64,000 bases of DNA, from the NCBI GenBank assembly GCA_033030425.1, contig JAUFSD010000019.1:1356033-1420032 (forward strand), given 5' to 3'. The notes beneath the pieces were generated by a model that ran no database searches, was not told the DNA's origin, and saw only the letters and a list, made by a program, of their open reading frames with translations. The translations under genes were made by a program, and so were the position numbers. The stretch is from Verpa conica. Taxonomy: Eukaryota > Ascomycota > Pezizomycetes > Pezizales > Morchellaceae. This document shows, piece by piece, positions 23,979-39,100 of the stretch (its first letter is position 1; every line of letters begins with the position of its first letter).

Positions 23979-26900
23979 CAGTAGTATAAGGTGCAAGTCT
24001 GTATTAGTGCGTTGGTGTGATGGGGCTAGAGAAATGGCTCTTTGTTAATTTTTTTATTGTTGAGGAGTACGGCGTAAAGGTGGAGCTTTGCTTAATTGTT
24101 TTCACGAAACGAATACATATGGGACATTCATAACACATTCGCATGACTGATTCTTTACCACGAGTTTATTCGTTTTTTACTTTCTTTACCACATATGATT
24201 CTTTATTATGCTACGATTCACTTGTAGTAAGGTGGATTTTGCTTACTTTACTTTGGCTCTCAAGGCTAACCAGTGCAGAGAGAAGAGTTGTCCAAAGTTT
24301 TTACGATGTTATATCATGCACTGCTTATTGCCACAAAAGCCTGTTTCTATTTTCCATTTGCTACTTTCATGGGGCCAGGTTCTAAAAGCACTTGGCATGT
24401 ACTTGACTGGATTTGAAGATATCATTATGTAGAGCTAAAAGAGGTATTCCCGCAAATTTCACACTACACAGAAGTGAATATTCGCAACCAATCAAGCTCA
24501 TACAGATAAGGCATCACCGTTAATCACTCATGGCGAGGCTTTGGCTCCCAACTCATGATCTCATCGAGGTGTTTAGTGCTGACTAGTCACACTCCATGCC
24601 TTAGGCAGCCAGTAAGCCTTAACTCGTATTTAGAGATGATATGAGTGACAGACTCTGAAAATCAGTATTAGAAATCACCTAAGACGATCGACAATTATGC
24701 TACTCAACTACTAATAATGCAATGCATGAGTCCCGAGTTTCGCTTGATCTGGGTTAATCCAGTCGCACATGTGACCGAAAATTTAGCATATGACAACTTT
24801 ATACGCGAGATTTGAGTGGTGTTTGAGATACTCGGTGTGGTTTTCTTTTTTATATATACTCATTTATCATGTAGGAATTAAAAAATTTGTGTAATTTACT
24901 TCTAAAAATACATCTCCCCCAGAAAATTATATGCAAAGGCCCGGGGGGTGGTTATATATACGCACAGTATAATTAACCGATGGACCTGGACAAAATAATA
25001 ATATGAAACATCAGGAGAGAAAAAAAAAACGATAATCGTAAAGTTTGTGGGGTGATAAACTTCTAGACTTTTTTTTTCCTTCCAAGTGCTTAGTCGACTA
25101 CTACTGTAATAGCTAGGGCTCGAGTTTCGAAAACACTCGTATTGTTTGTTTTGGCGGTAAGGGGCCTTAAGATTGGCCAGGGACCTTGCCGATTTCATAC
25201 CCTGGTCCAGGGACGGCCCGAATCCTCCCGGGGGGGCGGAGATATAGTTCGGAGCATTTTTAGATGGTTTATTCGTCAGAATTACGCAAAATGATCTAGA
25301 TGGGAGTTTTTATTTTTATTATTTAGATGGGAGGAGTGTCGATTCGGGAGTGAAGCTTCCGGTAGTTGTTTCATGCGTAGATATATTTACATGATATACC
25401 GAGGCTTTGAAGTTTGAACTAGCCTCCAAGATTGGCATGTCGGGTTTCTCTATGTAAAGCCACTTGTTCTAGAAGAATCTACGGGCTTGAATTTCTCCGA
25501 AATGACAGATCTAAAGGGGGGGGGTTAGAAGGAGTCCTAGATATTATTTCGTATGGAAGTAACCTTTGCCGAGGCCTTGATCCGGAATTGAAATTCACGT
25601 GATACAGCTCTTAGTAAGGGATATTGAAATTATTTCTCATATTTTCCTAGCTCTTTTGCTATCGATCGAATGTATCTTCTCCCTATCGATATATCTTATC
25701 TCGGTTATTTATGTGGTCAGTGTCCGATCCTAGTAACAAGTTATGAAGTAATAAATCGATAAGTGCCCGGTGTCCTACGATCGTGAAGGAGAGACAAGAC
25801 GCATGAGTAGAATACCTAGTTAGAAATATGATTACGACAACTACTGCAAGTCCTCTAGTGCTTACCTACTTAGAAGATAATTCAATCCCATAGGCCATGA
25901 GGAGTAGATGCTCTTGACCCATGGAGAGCGTATGACAAGCGGCAATTAATCTCACCTCCTCTCCTGGGTTGATATTGCTTTGGGATCGAGGTATGGATCG
26001 AAAAAGTGGCATTGGCTTCTTTGCGCGGTGTAAAACATTACATCACCTTCTATCACTCGATCAGTAATAAACCCGGTATGCATTTACTGGGAGATAAGGG
26101 TAATCCTCTTGTCCACAAGCCTTTCCTCCTTTTGTATGTATACACTGTTGATCCTAAGTTTCTCTTCCTTGAATGCTGCCATCTGTACCTGAAAACTTAT
26201 CAAGTCCCACCACACGTTTTAGAGATTACTAGGTATCCCTGGGCCTTCGAATGACGAACGAGTACCGAATAGCCTCTCCTAGATACGAAAAGGCTCGAGC
26301 AGAACTGAGCTCGAGGAGTAGGCTGTTATGGTACAAGTGCAGAAATGAGCGATCCATGCCCAAGAGGGATATAAACTCTACTTGATAGTTATTGATCAAC
26401 ATGTTTCTCCGGTTCGCACACAATAGAAGGGTGCGCACTATTGGGTACACTCACAAAACACAAGTTATTCGACTATTCCTTTCTTTTTACAGGTTGTATA
26501 TACGAAACCTGACCTTCAGTGAGGCAAGCCAGCTGCAGCGCGAAACAAAAAAAGGAAAAAGGAGGCAATAGACGTAAACCAGTAATAGTGAGCACAATCG
26601 TCAGACATCAATCGAAGGCGAATAGGAGCGATGAAGATGAGGTTTGCCCCCCTCGGCTACCATTATCCAAGCACCTGAACATGATCCAGGATCCGCTCAG
26701 CTCGACTTGCCAAGCGCACCGGTAGCACCAAGTTGCCAATATATTTCGGCAGTCACAAAACTGGGCTTAAGGCTTTAAAGTATCAAGACACACATACCTA
26801 TCAGCTGGATCAATACCAAGGCATACATGTCTCTACACAATCCTATGGCTTGCGTTGGATGCATGTGCTTTATGTCAGTTCTGCTGTGCTACAGAACATG

Positions 26901-29814
26901 ACCAAAGATTTCCGATCTACGATCTGTAATCTGAATGGCTGTCAGATAGTTCCTAGATCGACTGATTGACTCGGCGTGGTATATTTCTTTTTTACTTTTT
27001 TTTTTTTGCGCGCAAATCATTTTACCCCCAGCGGCTTGAATTCATGTACCCACAGCGGACGGTAGATGGAAAGCCTCTAAACACATCTGCATACATACAT
27101 CCATGGCTCACTGACCTCACTTGTCTCGGGACAACAATTATAAAGTAGTTTTAGGCCGACGGTATTCGTAGGTGGGAAAATACACGTTAGGTGTGGGTAC
27201 TTGAAACTAAGCGATGGTTGAAGATTTGCCCGCAGCATGATGATAAGGCAGAAACATATACATGTACGTAGAAACACCACAAGACGAACCACGTCCTAGG
27301 AATATCAATCAATGTTTTACTTGAGTTGGTTGAGCAGCGAGCGGAAGAATTAATTAGGTAAAGAATTCCGGTGTGGAAGCGCTTGGAAGCATATTCATAA
27401 AGATTGGGATACCAGAAGCGCAAGGCAACAATAACAAACATTCATATTAGACCAATACACAGTCCCTTTGAAATAGTATCGCGCTTAACATTTTACTTTA
27501 GAGGATACACCGGAGAATGCCGCTCTGAAACATTAATGCCGATCTCTCAAGGTCTTGGGTTGTTCTGGCTCTTCTAAGCCCTACGTGAGAGCTTAGACTC
27601 TTCATTCAGAAACACCTATGAAACATCTCTTGTTAAAACTTGCAAAAGCGTGACCATCGAATGTATTACAATCGGGGGGATTATTATCCGTATGTAGGCA
27701 TATAGACAATCTCTAGCTACATAGTATGTAGCTAGATATCATGAATCTAGTATAATGACTATAGGCAACTACACGCTATTATCAATTGCCGGGTTGTGAT
27801 GACGGCAATCCCAAAAGAATGATCTACTTCGCATTTAGTGAGCGACTAGGGTATACAGGCATTGAATTTCGCCTCAATTCTCGGTATGAACAATTTGCCG
27901 GAGTGGCGTTTTAGAGGCTGTAAGACAGATTCCCTTTTCTAGTCCCTCTCTCGGCACTTGAAATCCCGTGATAAAATGCCAAGGACAAAGATATCGTAAG
28001 TCTTAGTACATAGGTAGCCCTAACTATTAACTTGTTGGTAGAGCCAGTTTTCTAAAGTTCTAGACTACCCCTTCTGGAACGATTACCGAAAATCGATTGG
28101 TATTTGGGGGATGATAGTTGTTTATGACGCGACGCGACGCTATGGTAAAAGTATACTACGATTCATGATAGTGTCTCGGAGGCTGGGTGAGAGAGGCTGA
28201 AACAAATTTGGCGCAGGGAGCGGAATACCCTACTTTGTCCTTTACTGGAGTAGAGATGCCTTTCGAAAGCCTTGTGAACATGTTGGTACAGAATCTGTGT
28301 TTTTATCTCTCTTGTAGGCACTCTTTGATGTTTTCTTATCTATCAGTTTCTCCGGAGACATCTACCAATCAATGGATTGAATTCGAGAAGGGGAACGCTA
28401 AGCTTGATAATTAAAGAATTCTTTCGGCTAAAGAAGAAGCTATGATTGTTTTGCCTCCTTCTCATTAAATTATTTCCGAGTCTCAGGGCTTTCTGGGGTA
28501 TTAAGGGATCCTACTGGATATTGTTCCTTCAATTCGCACACATCCTGGACCCCTGTTCCCACGTGTCCTTCTGAACCCCACACTCTGGGAGTAATTCAAG
28601 GCGCATTATGCGCTATCCGAGCTAGGGCTCTCGCGGAGAATTTTTTTTATTACTTTGTTTTTCTTGGTGGTCCCGAGGGGAGGGGACCTTTTTTGACAGG
28701 CTCGGCTCGGCTGAGGCTTGCGTTGCAGTATATGTTCCACCTGCGTTCAATAAATATTTACGTGAATGTCCAAGAGATTGAAAGTATGTTGGGGGGTTTA
28801 AATGACATGAACTGGTCTTTGGGAGTTTGTACTGCACTGGCCAGGAGCCTCCAAAGGCCCAGATCATGGGCTTAGGGCACCGACCGCCGGCCAAGTGCTA
28901 TCGCCATTTGTGCCTCATCATCTGACCTCCCGAGCTCCAAAGTTGTTGATCTATATACAGTTCTAAATCTCTTGAACACGTTAGCATGTAAAACAAATGT
29001 AAAATCCTAGTAAAAAGTCTGAGCTGAGGGCTGCATACTCCTAAATTACGATGTTGCTATCGATGTTTGACCGCAGTCCTTGTTGAAAGACTTGGTGCAG
29101 TGTCATAGAGCTCCAACCCTGTTTGAGGACTATAAAGTTCCAAGCGAAGAACATCTGTGTGTCTTCAGGCCCCCTCATATGTTTCTGATCGTACTGGCGC
29201 CAAGCCGTCCATGCAAGGCAATTATGCAGGTACGATTTGGGGCCTGTGCGTGACGTCTTTGTGGGCTTGCCAAGTGCAAGTGGTAAGCCTACGGTGGACA
29301 GAGCGAGTCTCGGCTCATTTGCCCGACATCTAACATCTTTGCCCTCAAAGCAGTTTGGGGTTTGAGTGGCATAGGTTCACAATATCTGGCTTACTCGAAT
29401 ATCGGTAAGCGTGACGGGTGACTGGCCGGCCGTTACATGTCACGCCAACGATTGCATATGAGACTCGGGCTTTGGAGATAAGTTGCATCAGAAGCTACCC
29501 GGTCATCTCCGTGTTAATGAAATTGGCGCAGAAACCGCTTTAAAAACATCAGATCATACTCGTCATGGAGAGTTTAATAAGGAGAGAAAGAAAGATAAAA
29601 ATGGTTGAAACAAGCACTCCGAAGATTGACGACACAATTGCGCGGCCCAAAAAACAAGAACATTAACCCCTGATCCCTACCAAAAACCCTTACAGATGTT
29701 TCCCAAAGAATTCCCCCCTCCCCCACCCTGGCGTACAAAGGAAAAAGAAAGCAAAGAAAAGAAAAGAAAAGAGAAGGATAGGAAAAGAAAGGAAAGTAAA
29801 AAAAATCAATGCTG
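23979..29814. other. 5.8-kb gene-poor spacer
   Basis: AT-rich sequence with many stops in all frames. Short frames such as plus 26519-26725 and minus 27187-27441 have no motif or splice partner. Homopurine/homopyrimidine tracts occur (for example 29735-29810). No RNA gene recognised. Confidence 0.45.
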
Positions 29815-30198
29815 TTAGCAAGGATGAATATGAGCCGCCGTTTCCCAGCTTTCGGGCTCATGGTTGCCACGGCATCTCCGAGCCACAGCCATACCCTCAT
29901 CTGGCAAGCCTCCTTCGAGATCCACTACCTCGTACACCAACCTTCCAAGCTGGACGAAAGGAGTGATGGTTCCACATGGCATTGTGTTATCCACAATTAG
30001 CTCGTCGTCTCTACCGGCAGCCTGCATAGGTCACAATAAACAACTCCTGTTAGATCGGGTATTACAAATATGGATCCCAAGGCAACGAGAACGTACCACA
30101 CACTCAGCGCAAGCCGAATGGTTGACCCAGACCCAATTCTCGCAATTGAATGTGAGAAAGTACTTGCAGCGAAACTTGTAAAATCCGGAACCGCTCAT
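29815..30198 (-). CDS. Small conserved fungal protein, Cys/Trp-rich N-terminus
   Basis: Two exons, 30198-30097 and 30021-29815, joined in phase 0 across a 75-nt intron with GTACGT donor and GCAG acceptor; 102 residues. The N-terminus MSGSGFYKFRCKYF...NCENWVWVN...CAEC is of a type I recognise from short uncharacterised ascomycete proteins that start with MxGSGxYKYRCKYF. The Cys and His residues may bind metal. The second exon is acidic to neutral, with LGRLVYEVVDLEGGLPDEGMAVARRC. No signal peptide. Function unknown. Confidence 0.75.
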
Positions 30199-33100
30199 TG
30201 TGATGGCTTAGATGAAGAAGGATATGTGGTGTTGGCAAAAATCAGGTAAAGTGATATCTGGGCGAAGATTTCGTGGTACTGGTTCTGGAATCAAAGGGCT
30301 CAGGATAAAGTGCTATTTGTATATGATGATTCGAGAGATATGGATCTTGTATTGATATTGTTGCTTGTGACTTTTCAGGTGGACTGGTCTAAGAAATCGA
30401 GAGAGAATCGTTGGCTTTATGTACCATTGGTATGGGGCACACGGGCCACCACGAAGCTGAAGCTAAAGGCCTCGTGGCTTCGGGGCTCAATGTAGGGCGA
30501 CATGGGATAACTTCTTGACAAGGCCAGGAGATTTGCTGCAGTTCGAAGCCCTAGACTAAGAATAACATGCACCGTAACCGGCATTGACGCCTACTCCATC
30601 TCAGGATATTCCGCAACAGACCCCAATAGTGATGGATCACAACAATTTTTGTCCGTTGTTCCTTGTGAGTTCTCAAACCTGGATCAGGTTCACCTGAACA
30701 GCCTTGTTCCAGTACTATAGTAGAGGCAGAGAGTCAGGTACCTTATTCTCAGTGTCACCCCACCAGTTCTACAGGAAGACATGACATACTGACAAGGCTC
30801 CGAGGAGATGGTTACATCTACTCTTTTCATAATTAATGGTTCTAGGAGCAGCTGTTGATAGATGATCCTTTTTTTTTTTTTTCCGAGTTAGTTGCTATCG
30901 ATATGCTTATCACTTTGTGCTTGTACCTTTTCATGATAGGAACAAGCAAAAGAGACCCACATTTCCCGTAAAACTAGTCCTCATAGAAGTCCCCGAAAGA
31001 TATCACGTTTCTCACGCATAATGTAACAGGATATTTGTGATACGGCCCTATTGGTCCTTTCTCCATCTGGAATATCCATGCTATGAAGCACCGATATAAT
31101 TCCTCTCTCTCTATTCACTGTAGCACTGTAGGATCAAATCTATTTTTATCTTGTTCTCTCCCTATAGCCTTGTAGCTTTGGCAGACTATTACATTCAATG
31201 TCCCGCTTTACATACACCAGAAGTATCAGTAACGATACACTGTTCGTTACATATGCTATCTTAGCTCTAAACCCACAATTCATTGTGAGAAGTCACATGG
31301 CGAGCCCTTCACCTGTAGGGATATCTGCCGGTTTATTCAGTCTGATCGGGTGTTCCCGCCTCCGAATCCCGATTTAACTCCATAGTACAGTTTCCGATCA
31401 CCTCACCAGCTAGTTATTATACACATATCAGATTGAGTAATGTTTCGTAACCAGTTCTACATGCTTGATATATATTAGCAAGGTAGATCACTCGATATTA
31501 GGTGTTCATCCCATATTGCGATGGTGGGCTGCCAAGGGTAGGACTCCACAGATCCTTGTTAGACACTCTTTCCCCAATAATCGCGGTTCAGTTCAACCTC
31601 AGCTGAACATGCGCCGCAATATATCTCCCCGTAGCTTCGGGAATCACTTACTGAGGAAAGTCCCAAGGATATGGGCTACACACGAGCAAGGGACCCCAAA
31701 TCCATTAGATTTCACTTACAACTGTTCTATTTCGGGTGATCCGCCTGTCTCCCGCGCGCATCAATAAGTGGCAACTCAAGAGCAGTGTTTCTATGTAGAT
31801 ATTTGCATATGCAACTCGTAGGAAAGCCCCCCTGTACCTTGGTTCGGCGGGACTAGATTCGGGATAGGAGATTGCGGAGGGTATTGGGGAGGGGGGGACG
31901 GAGGTGAGGAGCAAACCGTAGTCCGACTCCGACACTCTATGTAGCTGACCGGTCATAGGCACGGGTGAAGTGGGCGTGACGGCCAGAATGAAACAACAAG
32001 TCCAGTAAGAATTTAATCACGCGATCTTGCGGCAATTAGTATGGTTATAAATGTGATGAAGGTTTTTTTTTTGATCCAAGGAACGGGGAAGTCGGGATGC
32101 CCAGCCAACTGAATCCCCTCTAGGTGGGGAATCGAGAATACCCAGCTTCGGGGGGGTGATTGGTCACCTGAAGTTCTCAATACAGAGCTGCAATTCTCGC
32201 TTCGGAGTAGGTAGTAGATGTGACGGTTGAGGACGCTGGAATCGGCCACATTGATAGTAAACCATCAGGCCAATCCTTTCCAGAGATGGATATACATGAG
32301 GCTGCAATTGAGTTCAGGAGGTTATCGCCTCAAAGCTAAGACGTGGGGTCCATAATATTATAAGATATTAATATTGCCGGCGGTGCAAGGGTAAGCTGGT
32401 GTGCATTCGTCTCCAAACCAGCTGCTGCACCGTGCATGTCGCGGCGTGCCAAAAACATCCCTGCTGTCGCTCGTTTGTCGAACACAGAGCTGCAGGGCAT
32501 TCTGTACAGATGAAGGAGGGGCCGAAGTGCAACAGCGGCGAGATCGACCATGCCGTACTGACAGTAATTTTTTCCGGGCCTCGGGGTTGGCTATGTTTTT
32601 CTTTTAATTAGGTCTGGCGGGGGGAATTGCTTCGAGAGTTTCTATGCAACAGTTCTCGACTCTGGGGATTATTGATGCAATTCGAATGTGGAATAAGGCC
32701 CGTCCGACACTCTTCGCAGTGACATCGCAGCTGTAAAGATGTCTGACCTTAACCTTCTAGATAAACGGGAGCTGGGTCGAGATCATGCTGTCGGCCCATC
32801 ACCAATATACCATAACACTATACGTGATTTCCTCAGGCCCCAACAGGCATTTAATCGTGACATCTATAACAACACATGCCGGCGAGGTCTAAGCGGAATT
32901 GGCATTTGAGGTTTTGCTCCGCCCGCGGCCCGATTGATGACCGGAGCGGTTCAGGAACTGGAGAGCCGTGTGATATGCAATTTATCAATGCAAAGGGCCG
33001 CCGATCCCGGTGGTAAATCAACTTCCCTAGCATGAGGCTCCAGCACTTCAGCCGCCAAGCAAGGCATTGGTTCTCAAACCCTATGGGAGAATGCAAGGTT

Positions 33101-36100
33101 AGAAGGCTATACACAGCTTTTTCACCAAGTAATCATCGATATGTATGTAGTTCGGCACAAACTTTCTATGGAAGGCTTCCCCTACTCTAGTGGTTTATTA
33201 CTCTTGGTTCATGTGTGGATAGGCATTGCGGTTCGTTGGACTCTTGCGTATAATTATCGGAGGTCCAGAACCAAACAACAGGCACAGGCAGAACGGCAGC
33301 CACCCTCGGACATTCGATACTCATGCATCATAGGTGTCGCGTCATAATCTTGGGGTCTGGAGCGGTCATCTTGGTAGAAGCCCTTGTTGCTTGACTTGGA
33401 GCCCGTTTTGTTTCGGCATGGCAGAAGGTCGGGGAGCGTGCATCCTCACCGTCTGAAACATCCAGCGGGGGGGAGGGGACAAGAAAGCGGACATATTAGT
33501 CTGCAACCGGAATGCAATCCTCACATGATTTAATCAAGTGAAGGTACACCGTACATACACGAGGCTCCTATAGCAGCAATATCAAACCCATGGCTATTTT
33601 GCGGATATGTAACGGTCCGACCTGAGTTCGCGTAACTTAGGTGCCAGAGATGATCCACAGATCCACACTGAAAATTTCCATTCTCAGGGCTGGTGTATGT
33701 AGCTTTGTCGGCTCACTCTGACAGATAACGTGTTTGCAAATATGTGCGCAGATCACCACCTGGTTAGCTGATAGTGCCGTATCTATCTGTAACGGTTACA
33801 TTTGCTTACGTGTAAATATGCTTGTAGTTTCTGGTCATATATCTCGTGTATTGGCGATTCTAATCCGATCGCTGCAGCTCAAAATACATCCAGGGCAGGC
33901 ATAAGAACCAGGTTTTCGAGTTTACGTGCTTACCACAGTGTAGATACTTGTTAAATGGCAACCGACAACCGAGATCCCGGGATTTGAAGCCGCAGCGGAC
34001 CCACGTCGGTATCACAATAGATTCTACCCTTGTCCCATCGCATATTTCAAACGGGTTCTAAGGAGCTGTACAGCATCCAAGGGCATTTCCTAAGGGGTTT
34101 ACATTCCTACTGGTTTTTTCCTCTTTAATCTCCTGCATTGCAAGGGGTTATTTGCGGGGCAATCAGCCGGCACTGACAGCTTAACAATCTCATGTAGGCT
34201 GTGTAAGTCCAGAAGCCTCGACTCGCTCACTATACACTAAACTTCACCCCCCAAATCCAAGGCCGGCAGAGAATGTTGGGAGTTCCACAATGGTAGTGAT
34301 TTACCATGGGTGAATGAAGCAGATACGAGGCATCAAATCAACCATCAAAAGGTTTCCAAATCCAAAGATACCGCACAAAGGTTTTAGATTTTCTGTTTTA
34401 TTGAAAAATGGCGACTTCTAAGGCCGCAGAGTGAATATACTAGAGCTGGGCATGAGAGCTAGGAAATTACGAGCTTACCTGCATTTCTACCAGTTGGTCT
34501 AGCTATAGATATGATCAGCTAGTTCACGCTCCCTTACCTTTTAATTTGAGGAGATAATATTACTTAGCCGCTTTATGGCGCTGGATTGGGGGTGTTGAGG
34601 ATTTATTTTGCCTTGTTTGCTTTTCCCATCAGCCTTGGGCATCATATTATCTCACTCGAGCAGCTCTCGGCATTTGAGGTCGCTGGGGTTCTCGGCCCAC
34701 ATCTTAGACCCACACCATAGGGGAAAAAGACGGTACGATGTGTTACGTGCATGTCTTTAGATAAGGGTTGGTGGCTATTGGCATCTAAAAAGCAAAAGAC
34801 TTCCATCACATGAATCATTACTGACCACAGCGGCGCTCTAGCCCGTTTTGTATAGCTGCCGTTAGCTCCGCTGATTAGCCAAGGGAACCATATTTGAGAT
34901 AGTCAAAAAGCGTTTGAAGGCTCAGGTCTCAAAAACATAGATTAAGTTGCAGGGTTAATATAATAGGCCAAGGCGAGTTAGAAGTAATCGTCAAAAAAAG
35001 TTATTTTCAGGTTCCTTTTGCCTGTCTTAGAGACATGACTATAGTTATAATACTTGCTTAGTTAGGGATATTAGCAACGGGTCAGAGCCCACATATTTTG
35101 CAAACGAACATGGGAATTCTAAAGAAGGTAATAAGATCCTTATAGGGGTTTATAACGCCTCTACAGAATTTGAGTTACCACCGGCTTACATATGGCGCCA
35201 CTATTAATGCTTTTTCTTTTCTATTTTTATTTCATTTTTATTACGCAATATTGTATGCTCCTAAACGAAGCCCACTAGCCAGTATTGTGATATATTCCAA
35301 GTTTAAAAGAACTCAATTTGTGATAATGGTGGAGCATGGGTATATAGTGAACGGAATGATCTCCATTTGATATCTGCCACTCAGTTGTGTCACATTAATT
35401 GTCTGCCATTGATCTCCAAAGATGCCCTACTGCCAGGTGATCACCATTCTTTTGAAAGCTCTCTCTTCAAGAGTTTGCCAGAGACAATATTTCCACATGA
35501 GATCTACGTCTATTCAATTTAGCTACTCAAATGGTTTGATCATGAAGCGGGAAAGAGTTTCGAGACTACCTAAAACACCATATGGGAAATTCAATGGTTA
35601 AGAGTTGCATTCAAATTATTAATCTGAGACTGATTAAATAATTGAGCCGACACCCGCTCGGCCGACGCGGTGACAACTGTTCAATTTATCTCTCCACTAA
35701 AACAGATTCGTAAAATAGAATAATTTTCCCAATTCACACTAGATAAGTCGTTGAAATTAGGTCTGAACTATAAAGCTTGCGGTTATGCTGTTTTAAGGCA
35801 AATACGACCACCAGGCTGATCAAACATTGTTGCCGCATCTTATTGTAACGTCTCAGTGGGAATCGCGTCTTCTGAGTTTATCCGGTGCATGCTTTTGTAG
35901 CATTATTTGAGACATTTAAGTCTTCAGCCAGTTTTGAATTGGTAACGGGCATAGTCTAGGGTAATCTCTAGGCTTGTAAACTTGAATAGAATATCCTTGA
36001 AACTTTTGGATTTGCGTATGTGAACCACCTTTGGCAAGAGGGTAATAAGACGTGTTACCCAGGGCCTAGGGCAGGTCAGCTTTACCAGTATATACCAGAA

Positions 36101-39100
36101 CCATTTATCAGCGCGATCAGGAATTTAGGATCGCACTGTTCTTACTATCGCTAAAGCCGATTTCCCGAAAGCACCCCTAAACTTTCGAATAATTCATTAT
36201 AAGTATACTGCTACGTAAGGGCTCGCGTTAAGCCGCTGTATAATAAAGTAGCCTTACCTCCTATCACGGTTCACTCAAGTCCCGATGTAAAGCTATGTAC
36301 TAGAATTTCTATTTCGACTAGTAGATATGTGTAGCTCCAGTTCCCCCGCTATGAACTATTTAAGTGGGGGAGATTTTTTTCTATCTTAGTAGAAATCACT
36401 GGAGTACCAGGATAATTCATCTGTATTAAATCCCGGTTGATATCGCTATCTATTTCTTTTGATATTGGTTGATCTTTCCCCAAAAGGAATGGTTTGGCTC
36501 GCAAACTGCAATGTCCCATATAAGCCGAATTATTTAGCAAGCTATTTGCCAAATTTTAGACTTACCCGGAATTAAATGTAAGACGCTCGGATGAGAATGC
36601 TGGTTAGCGTGTAAGACTCGCTATCTCTTCGTATTTGCTTACGGTGGTGCATCCATTACCGCGACTGAAGCCACTTGTATGTTTCTGTCGGCATAGAGAC
36701 ATACGTTCACATGTCTTTAAGCCATTCTTAATTGCGCTCATGGCCAAGGGAAGAGCCGAAACAGCTCCACTTCTGAACATAGTCAAGTGAACAAATGTGT
36801 CAGGCAGGGGTTCTTTGGGCTGCTGCAGCTATTTATTTTTTAAACGAAGGGGGAGGGAATTAAAAAAAAAATGATAACCCGTTGAGCCACATAGCAAGAA
36901 GGCTCGGTACACATTTGTATATACGGATACCACAGCTCCGCGAGAGGAAAAAAAAAGCAATTAATTAAAGCCTCAACGGTATTTTTTCAACATGGATCAC
37001 TTTTAAATAGGAGGCTAGGGGAAATCTGGTTGGCTACGCGCTGGTCAACGCGACGCGGCAGGAGGAACCGGAGCAACCGTTAGCCGGGGAAGGCAAGACA
37101 TTCCAAAGGCGGTGGAAGGCAATTGAATATCCCTTTTCCAGAGATACGTATATGCGACGGTTCTTGCTGAGGAGGGGCGTGTGGCTTCGGAGTAAGCCTG
37201 GTTGTAAGTGTAGCTCAATCGCCCCACCCCCCCCTCAAAAAAAACCACACACCCCCCAATATCCACATGCCCTTTGAAATTACTATAGATAATAGTACAA
37301 CGTATTATTATGTAGGGTATGGGTAATGCCATGAAAAAGTGATCACGAGTGATAGTGAGTGATCCAAGTGTAGTAGAGGCGTTAATTGCTATTTTAATGG
37401 GGGCCTTAGGATACTCTGAGGTGCGCTCGGTTCTGTGAAACCGAGATATAGGTACGTGTCTCAGGGTATTTCCGGAGAAGTAGTTGCTGGAGTCATATTC
37501 TATTACGCCTTACATTTTTTTTTACAATAAGCAATGCTCTTTTGTTGGTCCAAAAGACAATGGACACGGAAGGGTGCGGGTGTGCGCACATTCCACATTT
37601 ACTTCGCACTTAGAATGTCACATGCTTTGAAACCAACTCTCCACCAGCCCGCGTTAGAACATTGCTCAAGTCCAGCCTCTCTTGTCAGCTAGTCAGTCGA
37701 CTTTAAGAGGGGAAGAGGGGGAAATTGATGTTTGATCCACATATGTTGTAACAATCCCCGTCAGCTCTAGACAACCCCAGAGTCACGTGATAGAGTCAAT
37801 TGAAGTAGCTGTCGAGTGATTGCCTGTGATTAAACTTGGCACTTACGGGTACTAGGTCAACCCCAGACTATCAACCGCTGGAAGGATTTTCCTTGGATTG
37901 TCAATAGCAGATTAAATTATATATCTCATCTATTTAACTTACACGAATGTTATGAGTGACCCAGAGGTTATAGTCTAGAGGAGCTCCAATTGCCTCAGGT
38001 GTACTACATATGTATATAGGTATAGCAATACGGTATAAGAAATTCGACAGGTCACTAAACTGGAATACCATATTGATCAAGTCCTCATGAGTTGGAAATG
38101 CAAGGCTCAGTCCATCATGATTATAATGCCTTCAGTATTACCTGTGAGACATATGTGTAGGGCATAATCTCAATATTTGCACGGGTTGAATTTGCTGTCA
38201 AAAGGCTTTGAGATCACACCATTTGGGTTTCTAAATGAGGGGATCGCGGGGAACCCTGCATTCTTCAGTCATACTTGTACCGATTCATATGGAAATCTAA
38301 AGTCAGGGGAAGTGGGGTGGAATTGTGTGAGATTCTCTGGTCACTTGATCTGGGTCCTAGGTTCATGAAACAGGCTATCCAAAGTTATATTACACAATCT
38401 TCCTTTCATGAAGGATTAACAAGATTTAGTGGGGTAATGCCACAGTGTCCCACTGACTGGAACTATAAGAGAAGTGAAGAGAGATGACAGTGTGCAGTAT
38501 ATGTTGTATGGTGAAACCCGGATGAAATAATCATAGTTATCAAGATTTAGCATGGAAATCCTTGTTTGTTTAGAGTATATAATATATTATAACTTGATTT
38601 AATTAGCCTTTGGGGGGGGAATCCAAGGGATTAAGGCAACGCGCTTTGGCCATGGCTGTGTGACAGGCGGACGGGTCGGTCGGGTCGCCTAGATTAATAT
38701 ACGCAATAAATATATACTAGTATACTTGCGTATTTAACCCAGGGAGATGCCGTATATATATATATATATATATTGGCCTTAATTTTGACGTTTAGAAGGG
38801 TTCCGATCGGTTAACCCCGAGGCAGGGTACGGATCAAGATTGGTGGCAGTTATTCTACTAAGCGAGGTGGAGCTGACGTCATTCATGAGATCTCACTCAC
38901 CTCTTCCATGGCAGGCGGTGCACGGAGGTTCTTGGACTTTGTAGCACCCCCCCCGCATTGTCTTCGTAGTGTCCAGTTTTAGAAGGGTTGTATTGTGGCT
39001 TTCTTTGGAGCTCGGATCTTAGGGTATGTGTACTGATGTTGGGTGGGGAGAATTAATGCATGTAATTATATGTACTGGTTAACAGAACAGGGCCTTTAAT

